Below the pieces are notes generated by a model. That model did not search any database. It had not been told where the DNA came from and saw only the letters and a program-made list of their open reading frames with translations. Both the position numbers and the translations under genes were made by a program. 64,000 nt of DNA from Zeus faber (taxonomy: Eukaryota > Chordata > Actinopteri > Zeiformes > Zeidae): contig OY482848.1 of assembly GCA_960531495.1 (NCBI GenBank), positions 30,524,769-30,588,768 on the forward strand, written 5' to 3'. Numbering within the stretch: position 1 is the stretch's first letter; each line of letters begins with the position of its first letter. Shown piece by piece: positions 32,831 to 46,962 of this stretch.

Positions 32831-33066
32831 GTTAAGCAGCTGTGAAATGGTCATGTTAATATCTTCGCCGCATGCACCTGGGTGGCAGGAATTGTGGCAC
32901 CTGTTTATCCAGACATGGTGGACCACGGATGACCCAACGACCAGCACGGGGGAACAGCCAGAACGACTGTCTTCTGCTGCTTGGAGCGATATCCCAGGAT
33001 GTGCACCAACAGAGGAGCGAAACAGAGGTCCCAAGTGGTATATAGCCACTTCAGGTCCCAGATGAG
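32831..33066 (-). pseudogene. LINE ORF1: first half of SGNH esterase
   Basis: The frame 33049-32819 reads PVLVVGSSVVHHVW, block I of an SGNH hydrolase with Gly-Ser-Ser where Gly-Asp-Ser is usual. HPGACGEDINMTISQLLN then stops at the ERV2 LTR edge. Blocks III and V lie at 16550-16205, on the other side of ERV2. In CR1/L2-type LINEs such an esterase is encoded by ORF1. The upstream start is not preserved beyond about 33066. Confidence 0.75.
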
Positions 33067-33488
33067 GAGAAGGCTTTTATAGGCACTAGTAGAGCTATAT
33101 ATACTGTAGCTAGTATAGGCGCAAAACCTCTGAACGTCAAGACTGAAAAGCTAGCTGAGCATATCTGCAAGTCGAGCGAATAGTCATGCCTTCAAACATA
33201 AAACGGCAGCAAGAAAAGACAAGATAGAAAATACAGGAGAAGGTAGCAAAGCTCTATAAATTAGATTTTTTTTATAAACAATCGCCAGCCCACAGACGAC
33301 CCCTCTCCGAGCAACAATGCAGCAGTTCAGCTGGCATCAGCATTATTGGCCTCAGTGGTGAATCAACAGCCATGCAACAGGTAACTTTAGGATAGCAAGC
33401 TACATATGTTAGTCCTAAATAATCGTAACTTAAGGCAATTGTGTGTTTAATATAAATGTCAAGACAAGTTATACCAGTATATGCCTGT

Positions 33489-33606
<118 letters not shown>

Positions 33607-33635
33607 TCAGAACTAGTAAATAGCCCTAGTTACTA

Positions 33636-33659
33636 CCTAACCCTAACCCTAACCCTAAC
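33636..33659. repeat. Short interstitial telomere-like repeat (CCCTAA)n
   Basis: Four consecutive CCCTAA-type units, 30 bp after the (TG)n run. Confidence 0.85.
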
Positions 33660-35729
<2,070 letters not shown>

Positions 35730-35739
35730 GAAGAGAACA

Positions 35740-36490
35740 GACAACAGATGGGATGAACAGACAATGAAGAGAAACTGGCAAGGAGTGGCAGAAAATGTGG
35801 AGAGGAAGTTGGCCAAGTGGAAGTGGCTACTACCCGAAATGTCATATAGAGGAAGGGTTTTAGTCATTAATAACTTGGTAACCTCTGTACTGTGGCACAG
35901 TAGCCTGTTTGAGGCCACCTGACGGTCTGATTAGGAAAATCCAGTCTCTAATGGCCAAATTGTTTTGGGGACCAGTGGGTCCACTGGGTATCTCAGAGTG
36001 TTTTATTTTTACCAAAAGAGAAAGAAGGGCAGGCGCTTATCCATCTGAACTGCAGAATTGCAACTTTTCGCCTGCAATTCATTCAGCGCTAACTCGCTGG
36101 TACCAGTGATGTAGTGTGGAGGCACATAACAAACAGCATTTTAAGAAGGATGGGTGGGTTTGGGCTGGGTGGCCGTTTTATCTCCTTTTCAATATAATTT
36201 GTTCTGTAGTGGAGGGAAATATTTGTTTTATCCTCGTCTTTAAATAAGACAGAAAAATAATAATTGAGCGACTTTCATAATCATGTGCTTTATGTTTATG
36301 TTTTTTTTTCATTTTTCTTTTATTGTATTTATTATCATTATTATTTTATATTCCTTGCGTTTGGTTGTTTTGTTTGTTTGTTTGTTTGTTTGTTTTTTCA
36401 CTTGTTTTTGTTGTTGTTGTTGTGGTTGTTCAATTGTTTTATATTAATGCATATGGTTGAAAGTATCTATTAAAAATAAGTAAATAAAGT
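35740..36490 (+). mobile_element. Tx1/L1-like LINE 3' fragment
   Basis: After the CT run the plus strand reads NWQGVAENVERKLAKWKWLL, then LLPEMSYRGRVLVINNLV, then (shifted) LIRKIQSLMAKLFWGPVGP and RLQFIQR. This is the well-conserved segment after the RT palm in L1/Tx1-type LINEs. One frameshift near 35920 and stops make it inactive. An AT-rich 3' UTR with (TTTG)n and (GTT)n ends near 36490 with AAATAAGTAAATAAAG. Confidence 0.75.
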
Positions 36491-36507
36491 TTTTTTTATT
36501 AAAATCC

Positions 36508-36545
<38 letters not shown>

Positions 36546-36723
36546 GTCTCTCTCTCTCTCTCTCTCTCTCTTTCCTGCCCGTTGACAGAACAGAAAGGAG
36601 CGACAGAATCAGAATATACTGTCCTCGCAAAAGAAAATAGATAGTTGAGAATTAATATTTGGCACAAAACCATGTTCTGAGAGTGTGTGTGTGTGTCTCA
36701 TATTCTATTTCACACACACACAT

Positions 36724-36760
<37 letters not shown>
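36508..36760. repeat. (CT)n and (CA)n microsatellites
   Basis: CT runs at about 36508-36571 and CA runs at about 36711-36761, with ordinary sequence between. Confidence 0.9.
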
Positions 36761-36761
<1 letters not shown>

Positions 36762-36762
<1 letters not shown>

Positions 36763-37939
36763 GATGTTCACAACCCCCCTCAACACCTCCCTACTGCTCT
36801 GATTTCCACTTTACGCACCTTTGGCCGGTAATTAAAGAAGTTAATGGCCAACGTGATCAGTAATAGATTGTCATTTTCACCCAGCCAAGAATATCACAGG
36901 AATGATATTCTCCTCGGGACTAGCCTGTGTCCTCAGGAGAGAGTTTTTATTGAGATTAATGAACCTGTGCTAACTATTTAGACACACTCTCAAGCTGGTA
37001 AAAAAGCCTGCTGCCCTTGGCAGACACCACACCGCAAATGTCACCTTGATGAAGCCATCATAAAGGGTGCTTAATTGGCGGGTTTTTAACCCCAGGCCTT
37101 CAGGAAGTGACAGAGACATAGTATACTGACCCCAGACCGGCAGGAAGGGCAAGACTGATAGGTGATTTGATAATTAGATGTAGGAAGCCAAAGAAGAACA
37201 TCCATACGTAGAGGAGTAGATTATTTGGTCTGACCTACTTCTGTAAGTCGTTGATGCATGTATTAAGATAACAATTTAGGAACCCCTAGAAATTCAGCTG
37301 TTATTGTAGCAAAAAACAGTGCGGTCAAGAAAGAGATACAGTTTTAAATTAGATAAGAAATAACATATATGTACACCACCTATCTATTGCTATGACCTTA
37401 TTGACCCCGCTCATTTAATTCAGATCACAACATACTTAAGAGTCGACCCAAGGTACAGGCATATTCCAAAAGATTGTTTATTTCACAAAAAAATACATGT
37501 TTCAACAAAATAAAAAACAACTAAAGACACGTATGTAAAGGAAGGAGATCTGTCAAAAGAGATACAAGTGTTTGGGGGCGCACTGGGCCAACCATGCATT
37601 GGATCGTCCATTGACCAAGTGGCTCCACTTAAACTAATCAAAACAAAATAAAGACTAAATTCAAAAACCCAGCGCCGGATCTACGTTCTGAAATCAGAAG
37701 AAAATATCATGAGACTTAATCCTAATAGAGCACCAAACAACATGGTATGCCGCTGACAACTCTCTCTCCTATGGCAGCCGCAGCCACTTACGTATATAGG
37801 AGCCTTGATGATGATCAGCCCCAGCTGAGTCAATTCAACACAAAGCTAACATTAACTTACGCTATGCAAACTACTCACACTACCAGCAATCCTCTACACT
37901 ACACCAATCCTCACCCATGGATGTCCATGACAGGGTCAT
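36762..37939. other. Non-coding stretch, nothing recognised
   Basis: No frame of interest and no clear repeat. The part just before 37940 may include the 5' end of the Tc1 element, but its terminal inverted repeat could not be recognised. Confidence 0.4.
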
Positions 37940-38465
37940 GGCTCAATAATGTGTGTGGGAATCGAAGGCTAGCCCATCTGGTCCAATCCCACAGAAGAGC
38001 TATTGTAGAAGAAATGACTGAAAGATTATGCTGGCTATGAAAGTGTATGGGGCTGCGTAGCTGCAGACCAGTCACAGTCACATCCCATGCTGACCCCTGT
38101 CCATCGCCAAAAGCGCCAACAATTGGCCTGTGAGCATAAGAACTGAACCATGGAGCAATGGAAGAAGGTGGCCTGGTCTGATGAATCATGTTTTCTTGTA
38201 CATCATGTGGATGGCCGGGGTTATGGTCCGATCTAATCAAGCATCTGTGGGATGTGCTGGAACAACAAGTCAATCCACAGGGGCCCCACCTCCCAACTTG
38301 CAGGACTTAAAAGTTCTGCTGCTAATGTCTTGGTGCCAGATACCACAGGACACTTTCAGAGGTCTTGTGGAGTTAATTCCTCAATGGGTTAGAGCTGTAC
38401 GAGGGGGAGCTACATTATATTAGTGGTTATTAGCAGTGGTTTAAATCTTGTGGCTCATCCATGTA
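37940..38465 (+). mobile_element. Internally deleted Tc1-like transposon
   Basis: The first part encodes, with stops, the transposase segment up to EQWKKVAWSDES, the motif around the first catalytic Asp, and HHVDGRGYG. At about 38232 the sequence jumps to the end of the gene: IKHLWDVLEQQV, LQDLKVLLLMSWCQIPQDTF and RGLVELIPQWVRAV. The middle of the DDE domain, with the second Asp and the Glu, is missing (roughly 0.5 kb by comparison with the usual gene length). A terminal-repeat-like stretch ends near 38465. Confidence 0.75.
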
Positions 38466-38574
38466 CGTATATCAACTTCTGTATGGAAAATGCCGTACCC
38501 ACCAGGACTTTACAGTGTTTTTCCAACAATAAACCCTGCAATACTCCTGACATAAAGGCTCCCCTTTAGTCAAA

Positions 38575-40528
38575 AAGGAGGGTCTTAGAACTTAGGACAG
38601 GAAATAGAGAGGAGTTTAAAAATGTGCAGAGGGAGCTGAGGAGAATGACTAGGGAGGGAAAAAACAGCTACGACAAGTTATACCAGTATATGCCTGTTGG
38701 AGGATGGAGGATCAGTTGTTGCAGAACAACGTCAGCAGAGTCTGGAGGGGCTTAAAACCATCTCTGGTTACAAGGAACCCAACTCCCAGCCTGTGGGAGG
38801 ACCGAAAGTAGGTAATTGATCTGAACTTATTCTTTAACAGATTTGATCGGTCATCTGCCCCTCCACTGTCCAGTCATCCCTGCTGCAACCTCAATTGTCT
38901 GAACCCCCTGTACACTACCCCACCCCCAATCCCACAACACTCAGCTCACAGCCACCCTGCACATCCATTGCATTTCCTGCCCTACTTGCCCTACCCCTCC
39001 ACCCACAACCTCCAGTATATAGATCCCCTGTCATAATCTGTCCCTCACAACCAACCAGGTGAGGAAAGACCAGCTGTGCAGGATAGTTGAGCACATTTTC
39101 AACTTAAGCCTGAAGCTAGGGAGAGTGCTGCAGCTGTGGAAAATGTCCTCTGTGGTACCAGTGCCAAAGACCCCGCACCCCAAGTACCTCAACAGCTACA
39201 GGCCGGTGGCACTGACATCACACCTGATGAAAACCCTGGGGAGGTTGGTCCATCTCCGCCTCTGATGAGCCCATCAATGGACATGCTACAGTTCGCCGAT
39301 CAACACGGCATTGGGGTGGATGACACTGCCATCTACATCCTGCATAGTTCCTTCTCTTAACTGGTAGAGGCTGGGAGCACTGTGAGAATCACGTTTTTAG
39401 ATTTCTCCAGTGCCTTCAATACCATACAGCCTACACTTCGGAGGGTTAAGTTGGAGTGCACAGGGGTGGACCATCACCTCACAGCATGGATCTTGGACTA
39501 CCTCACCAATCGACCACAGTATGTGAGGATATGGGACTGTGAGTCGGATATGGTTGTCTACAGCACGGGGGCCCCGCAAGGAACAGTTCTGGCTCCCTTT
39601 CTCGTCACCCTCTACACTGCAGACTTCACGCACAACCCAGCTAAATGCCACCTGCATAGGTTCTCTGATGACACTGTAATTGTCGGCCTCATCACAGATG
39701 GGGATGACAGGGAGTACAGAGAACTGATGGCCAGAGCTTTGTGGATTGGAGCCAGCAGACCCACCTCCAGATCAATCCAGGTAAAGCCAAAGAATTGGTG
39801 GTGGACTTACGCAGGTGCACACTCTTCTCCTATACCAGTGAACATCCAGGGAATGGACATTGGGGTGGTGAAATCTTACAAGTACCTGGGTGTTCATCAA
39901 TATAAAAATCCAGACTGGACTTCAAATTCACTATGAAAGAAAGGACAGAGCAGACAATCTGCTGAGGAGATTCAGATTTTGGAGTACAGAGACCACTCCT
40001 GAGGAACTTTTTTGACTCTGTGGTGGCATCAGCCATCTTCTATAGAGTGGTCTGCTGGGGCAGCAGCATCTCGACTGCTGACAGAAAAACACTTAACAGG
40101 CTAGTTAAGAAGGCTTCAATAGCTCTGACCTAGGATGGCCCCTCGACCCAGCAGAGGTGGTGGGAGAAAGGAGATGGCTAAGCTATCATCCCTGATGGAG
40201 AACATGTCCCATTACATGTAGTATACTCTGACAGGACTGGGCAGCTCCTTCAGGGACGGTGTGTGAAGGAGAGATACCGTAGTTCCTTCCACTGCTCCCC
40301 TTAGACCACATGCACCAAAAGTGAAAATTGACTCATATGCAATATCACTGTATAATATAAACTGTTTACTTATTTATTATATATTGCTCTTTTTATACTT
40401 ATTTATTCTATTTCTAATTTATAATTACGAATCTACTAATGCTTCCTGCTCTTGTGCTAACCCCTTTGCTGTTGTAACACTGCACATTTCCCCGCTGTGG
40501 GATAAATAAAAGATAATCTTATCTTATT
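38575..40528 (+). mobile_element. L2/Rex-like LINE, RT part, decayed
   Basis: Plus-strand frames 39059-39265 (VRKDQLCRIVEHIFNLSLKL, LNSYRPVALTSHLMKTL) and 39382-39936 cover the RT palm: ITFLDFSSAFNTIQP (catalytic Asp), STGAPQGTVLAPFLVTLYT and HRFSDDTVIVGLITDGDD (Asp pair). SYKYLGVHQYKNPDW follows. Later frames (about 39990-40280) hold the C-terminal region. It ends in GGGATAAATAAAAG plus ATCTTATCTTAT, a typical LINE tail with poly(A) signal. Several stops and shifts are present. It is distinct from the LINE at 7045-10561. Confidence 0.8.
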
Positions 40529-42328
40529 TTACTGATGAAAGTAGCATACTGTAGTAACATACGTGGAAAAAGTGGCATCTGTTAATATCAGCAGTGAAAT
40601 ATGGCACCCAATATGACATCCAGTATTAACAACAGTCAAGAGTGGCATGCCAGAGTTTTACTCATGCCCGGTCTGGCCCAAGTTTTTGAATCAAAGGTGT
40701 TCTCAACCTCATTTGTGCTATGGCTGTAAATTATGCATTAAAATTCTATAGCGGTATCGGACGCTCTGGTCAGATTAGCCGTGCACCTGAAATATGCATA
40801 AATGAAAACAGATAGTGCTCATAACCGAAAATCCAGAGAATCCACATGGCTATGCATATAAAAGAGCCTTGACACACAGTTAGTTGAACAAATATCTAGT
40901 AGAATATGCTGATGACACAATCCTATTTTTAATGCAGGAGGAGTACCCCGATTGAAGACAGCAGGCTCTGTAAAAACCTTTTGTTGGTTCACAAAAAAAT
41001 GGCTCAGAGAAACTTGTCACTTCTACATCTGTGACCACCAGATTACAATACAACCACCCGTGTGTAATTTGGGGTAGGATGTGGTCAGGCCTTTTTAGCC
41101 TCAAATTAATTGCTAAGCCTTCTCTTGGTGAAATTAATTTATATCAAGTTTATAAGGTTGGTTAATGTCCCATGATGCCATTAGCTTGTATGCAAGGTCA
41201 TACTTTGACGTCCCAAGGACACAACCAAATCTGATTGGCCCATAACCAAAATGCACCTCAGCAACAACGTGGAGCGTGACTGGCTCTAAACATGGAGATA
41301 TCTGATTGGTGCAGGCAATTATGTGATGGTAAGGCTATCCTAGCATGCAATAACTAGTCTAACTCAATAATACGTAGACCGCGGTGTTGAATCCTCGGAA
41401 GCTCCCATTGGCGTTTTGTGTATTACCACTCTCTGTGTGTTACCCTGAACAATGGGAAGCACTCTAGCTAACTGCTAAATGCTTATGATAAAAAATGCAG
41501 AGAGATTTGGTTGTTTGCGCATTACGGCAGGCCTGCTTGGGCCATCGTGTCAATTATTTTCAATATATTCAAGGCCTGTCTTTCGGAAATTTCATATCTG
41601 AAAGGGACGTTCTTGCATGTTTGCTGACCAGTTATGGCAAGAGTTTAAAATATATATATATATATATAAGAGAGAGAGAGATTTTCAATGCCTATAAGTG
41701 ATATCCCAGCAGAAAGTGTTTAATCTATGGGATGAAACACAGAATCAAGTGGAGAAAGGAGATAATATTTAGCAGGACAGAGAGACACAGCATTCTCCTA
41801 GTGATAATGTTTTCTCATATCACTTATTGATGATGCAGAGATCCATCCGCTCTATGGTTTAATCACTCCAGCTGCCTCACGCAGTAACAGAACACCATGC
41901 ACGCAAATATAAATGACTTAAAGTGGTCCATCAAGGTATATGTGTTATAATCATCAAACCATTACTGTGATTAATACCATTTTATAATAACAAGTTATTG
42001 AAATGAATTTGTAGTTTCAATTGAATATCAGATGGTCCCTAGACTTGGAGCCAAACAAAAGCAGAGTTACAACCAAGACAATGTCGCAAACAAGTTGGTG
42101 ATAGGCATGCTATTTTGGTGTATGCTTCAGTGTTTGACATAAACACTGGCACGGTGGCCCGCCAGTATACCTGCAACACATCGGGCAAGTTGATAAAACC
42201 TTTAACAGTGAATTCACAAACTTACTGGCCCAGAGAGGCTGTGGAAAATGTGGCTCATTGTCAACCCCTGGTACTTCTACTAGTTTCATCATACCCTTGT
42301 TCTTTGTGCATACAGTAGTCGTCCATGT
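40529..42328. other. Non-coding stretch, nothing recognised
   Basis: Contains a short (TA)n(GA)n tract at about 41648-41680. Frames are under 100 codons and unrelated to known families. Confidence 0.45.
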
Positions 42329-42465
42329 GTGAAACATTTTAAAGATATTTTTGCCATTTTCATGCTTTATTTGATAGTGACATTGCAGGGAGAAAGGAAA
42401 TGACATTCAGCAAATGGCCTTGTGCTGGAATTGAACCTGGGCTGCTGTGGTAAGGACTCAGCCTT
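42329..42465 (-). mobile_element. tRNA-derived SINE, partial
   Basis: On the minus strand a pol III B-box-like GGTTCAATTCC (42428-42438) is followed by a CATTTCCTTTCTCCCTGCA stretch, then ACTATCAAATAAAGCATGA. This is the layout of a common fish SINE whose 3' part ends in a CTATCAAATAAAG motif. The A-box end is not clear, so the copy may be 5' truncated. Confidence 0.6.
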
Positions 42466-42476
42466 GTATATGTTGC

Positions 42477-42990
42477 TGTTAAGACCGAAGCTAGGAGGGA
42501 CCCAAACGCACGACACAGAAATGGGAGACAGACAGGGGGTTAGACAAAGGATGTTTATTAGACAACACCATGGAGATAACCGGAGGGATCCGGTGGGGTA
42601 GGGATGGAGCAGGGCAAGGCAGGGATGATGAACGGGCAGGAGGGGTCCAGGATCCAGGTGGAGAGATGGGAAGCCGGGCTGGATGGAGAGGGACAGACAG
42701 GCTTGGTCGAGGAGAGGAGACAAACAGGTTACGGCAAGTCGAAACAAGGAGACATCAACTAGGAAGAAAGAGTCAGGAACTAAGAGCTTGGCACTAGGAA
42801 TTGGCCCGTAGCCGTAAAACTTGGCTAAGCTAGTTGACGGTCTGGCAATTAGTGACTGGGGAGCTGGAGAATAAATTCTGTGTGGGTGACGAAGGTAATT
42901 GATCCCAGGTGTGTGAAATTGGCTAAAGGGAGGCACAGCGGATGGGTCAAGAGCGGCCTCTAGTGGTGCTGGGAGGCCGTCGGCCTAAGA
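42477..42990 (-). repeat. Solo LTR of a Gypsy element
   Basis: The sequence matches the LTR at 62840-63368 in order: AGACCCAAACGCA, AAAGGATGTTTATTAG, GGTCCAGGATCC, TAAGCTAGTTGACGGTCTGG, AATTGATCCCAGGTGTGTG and GCGGCCTCTAGTGG. No internal sequence is attached. Flanks GTTGC (42472-42476) and GGTGC (42991-42995) agree at four of five bases, a likely target duplication. Confidence 0.8.
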
Positions 42991-43099
42991 GGTGCACTCC
43001 AGCTGTTGCCACTGGGGCACCCCATGTGAAATATGTGAGTGAATTGATCTATCCCGATTGTTTATGCCTTATGTGAGGGTGGAAGGCTCTGTCCACAGA

Positions 43100-43175
43100 C
43101 ACAGGTTCAAGTTCATATGTATGAAAGTATGTATATGTATGTGACGAATAAACCTCTTGAATCTTGAATCTTGAG
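43100..43175 (+). mobile_element. 3' end of L2-like LINE
   Basis: About 75 bp matching the 3' terminus of the LINE at 7045-10561: ATATGTATGAAAGTATGTA, then GACGAATAAACCTC and TTGAATCTTGAATCTTGA. Confidence 0.75.
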
Positions 43176-43526
43176 GGAGGGAGAGAGACTTCCTTGCAGT
43201 GAGGTGCTGACACATTGGGGTTTTTATTAGAAAAAAACAAATGTGAACATCAAACAGAAATCAGATTGATAATCAGTATTGATTAGTAAGCGTTAGGGTC
43301 CATTCAGCAATCTGGTCCGCAGGCTTTTGGCTCCTGCACCACACGATCCTCACTGCAAGACAAACATAACATGTAAGAAAACTGAATCAGCGCCAGCGGG
43401 CTGATCAGGCTGAGTCGGAACAGCTGCACTGGCGCGGGAAGAAGCCCATGATGTAACCCGCAGACTGCGGCTTGGTCATGCCCCTCCTTGATACCTTGGA
43501 AAGGTATCATTCACAATGGTTTATAG

Positions 43527-45002
43527 CAGTGGTCCCCAACCTTTTTATCACCGCGGACCGGTCAATGCTTGACAATTGTACTGCGGACCGGGGGGGGGTT
43601 CGTAGATTGTTTATATTGCGAATATAATAAACGTGATAATAAATAAAAGAAAAATATATTATAATAAAATAAATAATAAAATAATAAACGTTATAAAAAA
43701 TACGAAGAACCAGCAATTCCACATTTCACATTTTTATTATTAAACACTCCATGAATGATATTTTTCAACAGCTGAAATAAAGTTGTCAGTTTGAACCGTC
43801 TCCTCTCCCCTCTCCCTCATCCCCCTCTGTTGGCGACCACAGCCCTAACGCTCTCGGACTCTGGTCGCTATGGTAACGTTTCAACATGCCTTCAAAATAA
43901 GATACAGATACGCCACAAAAATGAATATAAAGTGCATGAAAATTTTAACTCACCACAACGCTAAATCAATGAGAGCCCTGAGCTTGTTTCTCTGCAGCAG
44001 CTCCGTCTGTGCATATGACGACACAAAAGGACCATTTAAGTTTTCCTAATATATAACCATCCAGCGACTTGAACAGTTCTGCGGCTGTGGTGTTGGTTGG
44101 CAACGATAGTGCACACAACATGTCCTCATGTACATCCTCCTGATAAAGATATCGCACATAAACAAGCAGTATTGCCTTATTGTCAACATCTGTAGATTCG
44201 TCTACCTGGAGTGCGTACCACGGTGACGTATCAATCCTCTCCAACAATTGTTTCTCAATGTCTTCGGCTATTTCCTCAATGCGCCGAGTCACAGTGCTAG
44301 CCGACAAAGGTACCCGTGCTATCTTGTTAAAAGCAGCCTCTCCTAGAAGTTCACGGCAAATGTCTTTAGTGGAGGGCAAGATCAACTCTTCACCAATAGT
44401 GAATGGCTTTTTAGCCTTAGCAATACGGTTAGCCACCAAGTATGATGCTCTCAGTGCATTCGCATTTATTGATGTGGTGGCCGCCAGTAATTTTTTGTCT
44501 TTCGTGTTCCTGTTTTTTCCTTTCAAAATACTCCGGTGGCTTGTTTTTTAATCCAGGGTGCTTGGTCTCCAGGTGGCGAAGCGATTTTGAAGGCTTCATT
44601 GCCTCGTTAGAGAGCCGTTCGGTGCATAGTATGCAGAGCGGACTTGGTCTGTGGGAATCACCTGTCGCGATTAATCCATACTTCAAGTAGAACTCCTGGT
44701 ACTGTCTGTTAAAAACTTTCTTTTTCTTGGAAGTTGTAGGCTCTTCTTCTGTCTCTTCACCGGCCCTTTTCCCCTTCGAAAAGAAACTTTCCAAAGACGT
44801 CTGTTTTTTGCTCATTTTGCTAGCTTGTGGGTTAAATTTTTGACGCTCAAGTGACCGAGATGTAACCGAGAGAATCCGGTCATTTTTCAAAATAAAAGAT
44901 TGTTCAGACTCAGATAATAAATACAACGGAAATAATTAATTATTTCTTGGGCGGCCCGGTACCAATTGATCCGGTCCGCGGCCCGGGGGTTGGGGACCAC
45001 TG
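43527..45002 (-). mobile_element. hAT transposon, internally deleted
   Basis: Terminal inverted repeats start CAGTGGTCCCCAACC at both ends (43527 and, inverted, 45002), and further inside both ends contain GCGGACCGG. The flanks are an identical 8-bp duplication, GTTTATAG (43519-43526 and 45003-45010), diagnostic for hAT. The 1,476-bp copy encodes only the N-terminal half of the transposase on the minus strand. Confidence 0.93.
43966..44926 (-). pseudogene. hAT transposase N-terminal half (BED zinc finger, start of DDE)
   Basis: Frame 44926-44429 (probable true start MSKKQTSLESFFSKGKRAG, about 44815) contains a BED-type zinc finger, CILC then HLETKH. It shifts near 44500 into frame 44526-43966, which has YLVANRIAKAKKPFTIGE, LSASTVTRRIEEIAEDIE, YALQVDESTDVDNKAILLVY (first catalytic Asp) and VVICTDGAAA (second Asp). 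It then ends abruptly in unrelated residues. The helical insertion domain, catalytic Glu and C-terminal dimerisation region are absent. The relatives are the ZBED/SCAND3-like transposases. Confidence 0.85.
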
Positions 45003-45439
45003 GTTTATAGGATGAATAGTTCCTTAAAAATGACATACACAGTCTTGTACCTGTGCCTTTTTTTCAGTTTTCCAAATTTTTTTGGGCTCCAAATCAAATG
45101 TTTTATGGTCACAATTCAACTTGCAGTTGGTTGGCTTGGTTCCAGGCTTAAAACTCTTTATATAAGTATTTTCTGAAACAACAATGGACCGAATAAATGG
45201 GAAATTCACTTCTGGAACCGGAGTCATACAAAAAGTGGCTGGTCACTGTTGAGCTCTATGGTTGGAAGAGAAAGGGGTCGAGGTGGAATATAGAGTTATC
45301 CTTGAAGACACTCGTACTCTTTAAATTTATACAGGACCATATCAGTGCCTGTGCCAGCAGCTCATTTCTTACCTTACACCTTTGTCTTCATTATTACATG
45401 ACACATTTTTACTATTACACTTACACTTGATCTTCTGCT

Positions 45440-45790
45440 ACGCTATTAAACTAAACATGGACAAGCAGTGTTCAGTTTTTATGCACCACATATCTGGAAC
45501 AAAACTCCCAGAAAACTGCAGGTCTGTTGCAACGCTCAACTCTTTTTTTATTCAAAGGCTGAAGACTTTTCTGTTTGCCAATGCCTTTTACTTAACAGCA
45601 TATTAATTTCTTGCACAGTCACTTTCATGACTTAATTTAATGCATTCTATGTATTCTATTTCTTAACCTTATAATGTGTTCTTTCCTTTTACAACATGTT
45701 TCTTTTGCACTTTGTCTAAATGCTTCTGATGATTTATGTAAAAAACTTTGATGTGCCTTGTTGAAATGTGAATACTAGTGGCTTCATGCA
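45440..45790 (+). mobile_element. 3' end of an L2-type LINE (copy 1)
   Basis: Plus-strand ISGTKLPENCRSVATLNSF and QRLKTFLFANAF resemble the last residues of L2 ORF2 (the W-x-LP...LK-x-LF end). They are followed by a 3' UTR ending GATGTGCCTTGTTGAAATGTG. Truncated at the 5' side. Confidence 0.65.
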
Positions 45791-45899
45791 CACTGTATTA
45801 TAACGGCATTGGCGTATCTGAAACAACGATTTCAGTTCCTTGGGTCTTGGATATTGCCTTGACAAGGTAAAACACTCATCGGGGAATAGGCAAAATAAT

Positions 45900-46098
45900 T
45901 TTTTCTTTGATTCATGCCTTGCACTGCACTGTAACCTTCATGCATTCTATGTATTCTAATTTTTTATTTTATGCATTCTGTGTCATTTTATAATGTTATT
46001 TATTTTCACTTTGTCTTGCTTTTGATGTATTATGTAAAGCACATTGAATTGCCTTGTTGTTGAAATGTACTATATAAATAAACTTGCCTTGCCTTACA
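45900..46098 (+). mobile_element. 3' end of an L2-type LINE (copy 2)
   Basis: It repeats the 3' UTR of copy 1 (CATGCATTCTATGTATTCTA, TTTTATAATG) and has the complete tail AAAGCACATTGAATTGCC, TATATAAATAAA and CTTGCCTTGCC. Confidence 0.7.
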
Positions 46099-46884
46099 TT
46101 ATTACGCTCCATCTACCCAGAAGAATGTTTTATAAATCCTCCAGCATTCATCCATTGCAGATGGATGAAAAATGGACCGCTACTGCAGCTAGCACAGCAT
46201 ATTTCAGCAGGAGAGGAGGAGAGAAGGAGAAAGGAGGGCAAAAGACAAGAGATAACGTGAAGAAAGCCATTCTAAACCATTCTCTCTAAAGAGCACTTAA
46301 AAACAGTTCAATCCTCAGGCATCTTTTCCCTCTCCCTCTCTCTAGCTCTTTTCTTCCCTCTCCACCCTCCAATTTGTTAACGACTATACATCTAGAGAAT
46401 TTTCCCAGGCTACATTTCTCTGCAGCAGATACAGGGTTTCTCCAGACAATGTGAATGTAAGCCGGGTAGGGTGTTAACACTACATGGCTGTCTGACTCAT
46501 CCAAAGATGTGTTTCTATGCTTTTCAATTGGACAAATCAGCCAACCACATACTCCAATGGAACGGCAAGGACATTTATTGCTGACCGTGTGTAAAGTTTT
46601 CATATACACAGCTTCCTGGAGAGGAAGGAGTGTGGAACTTTGGACTTCTCTTTGTCAAAATGTGTTCAAAACTCAAGGAGTCTCATCGTGAGGGCACTTC
46701 TGACCACCTTGATTCCCTGTGAGGGTTCCATTTTAGGTGCCGGTTTTGTCAAAAGGCCTAAATTAAACTTTGTGTTAGATTCAGCTACGTTTTTGTGGTT
46801 ACCGTTTGTGTACCCAGCTGACGAGAACCAAAGTAAAACAAAAACATAATCAAAGAAAAAAACCTTCTTAATCTACTGCATGTC
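46099..46884. other. Non-coding stretch, nothing recognised
   Basis: No family resemblance in any frame and no repeat structure visible. Confidence 0.4.
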
Positions 46885-46962
46885 TTACACTGCATATATG
46901 TATTATGATATGTATATGTATATGACAAATAAACCTCTCCAATCTCTTGAATCTTGAACCTA
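46885..46962 (+). mobile_element. 3' end of L2-like LINE, diverged
   Basis: GCATATATGTATTATGATAT, GTATATGACAAATAAACCTC and TCTTGAATCTTGAA match the 3' terminus of the 7045-10561 family. Confidence 0.6.

Noticed and set aside
42420..42450. Functional tRNA gene
   Set aside because: Only a B-box-like motif is found; no cloverleaf, and the 3' part matches a SINE layout.
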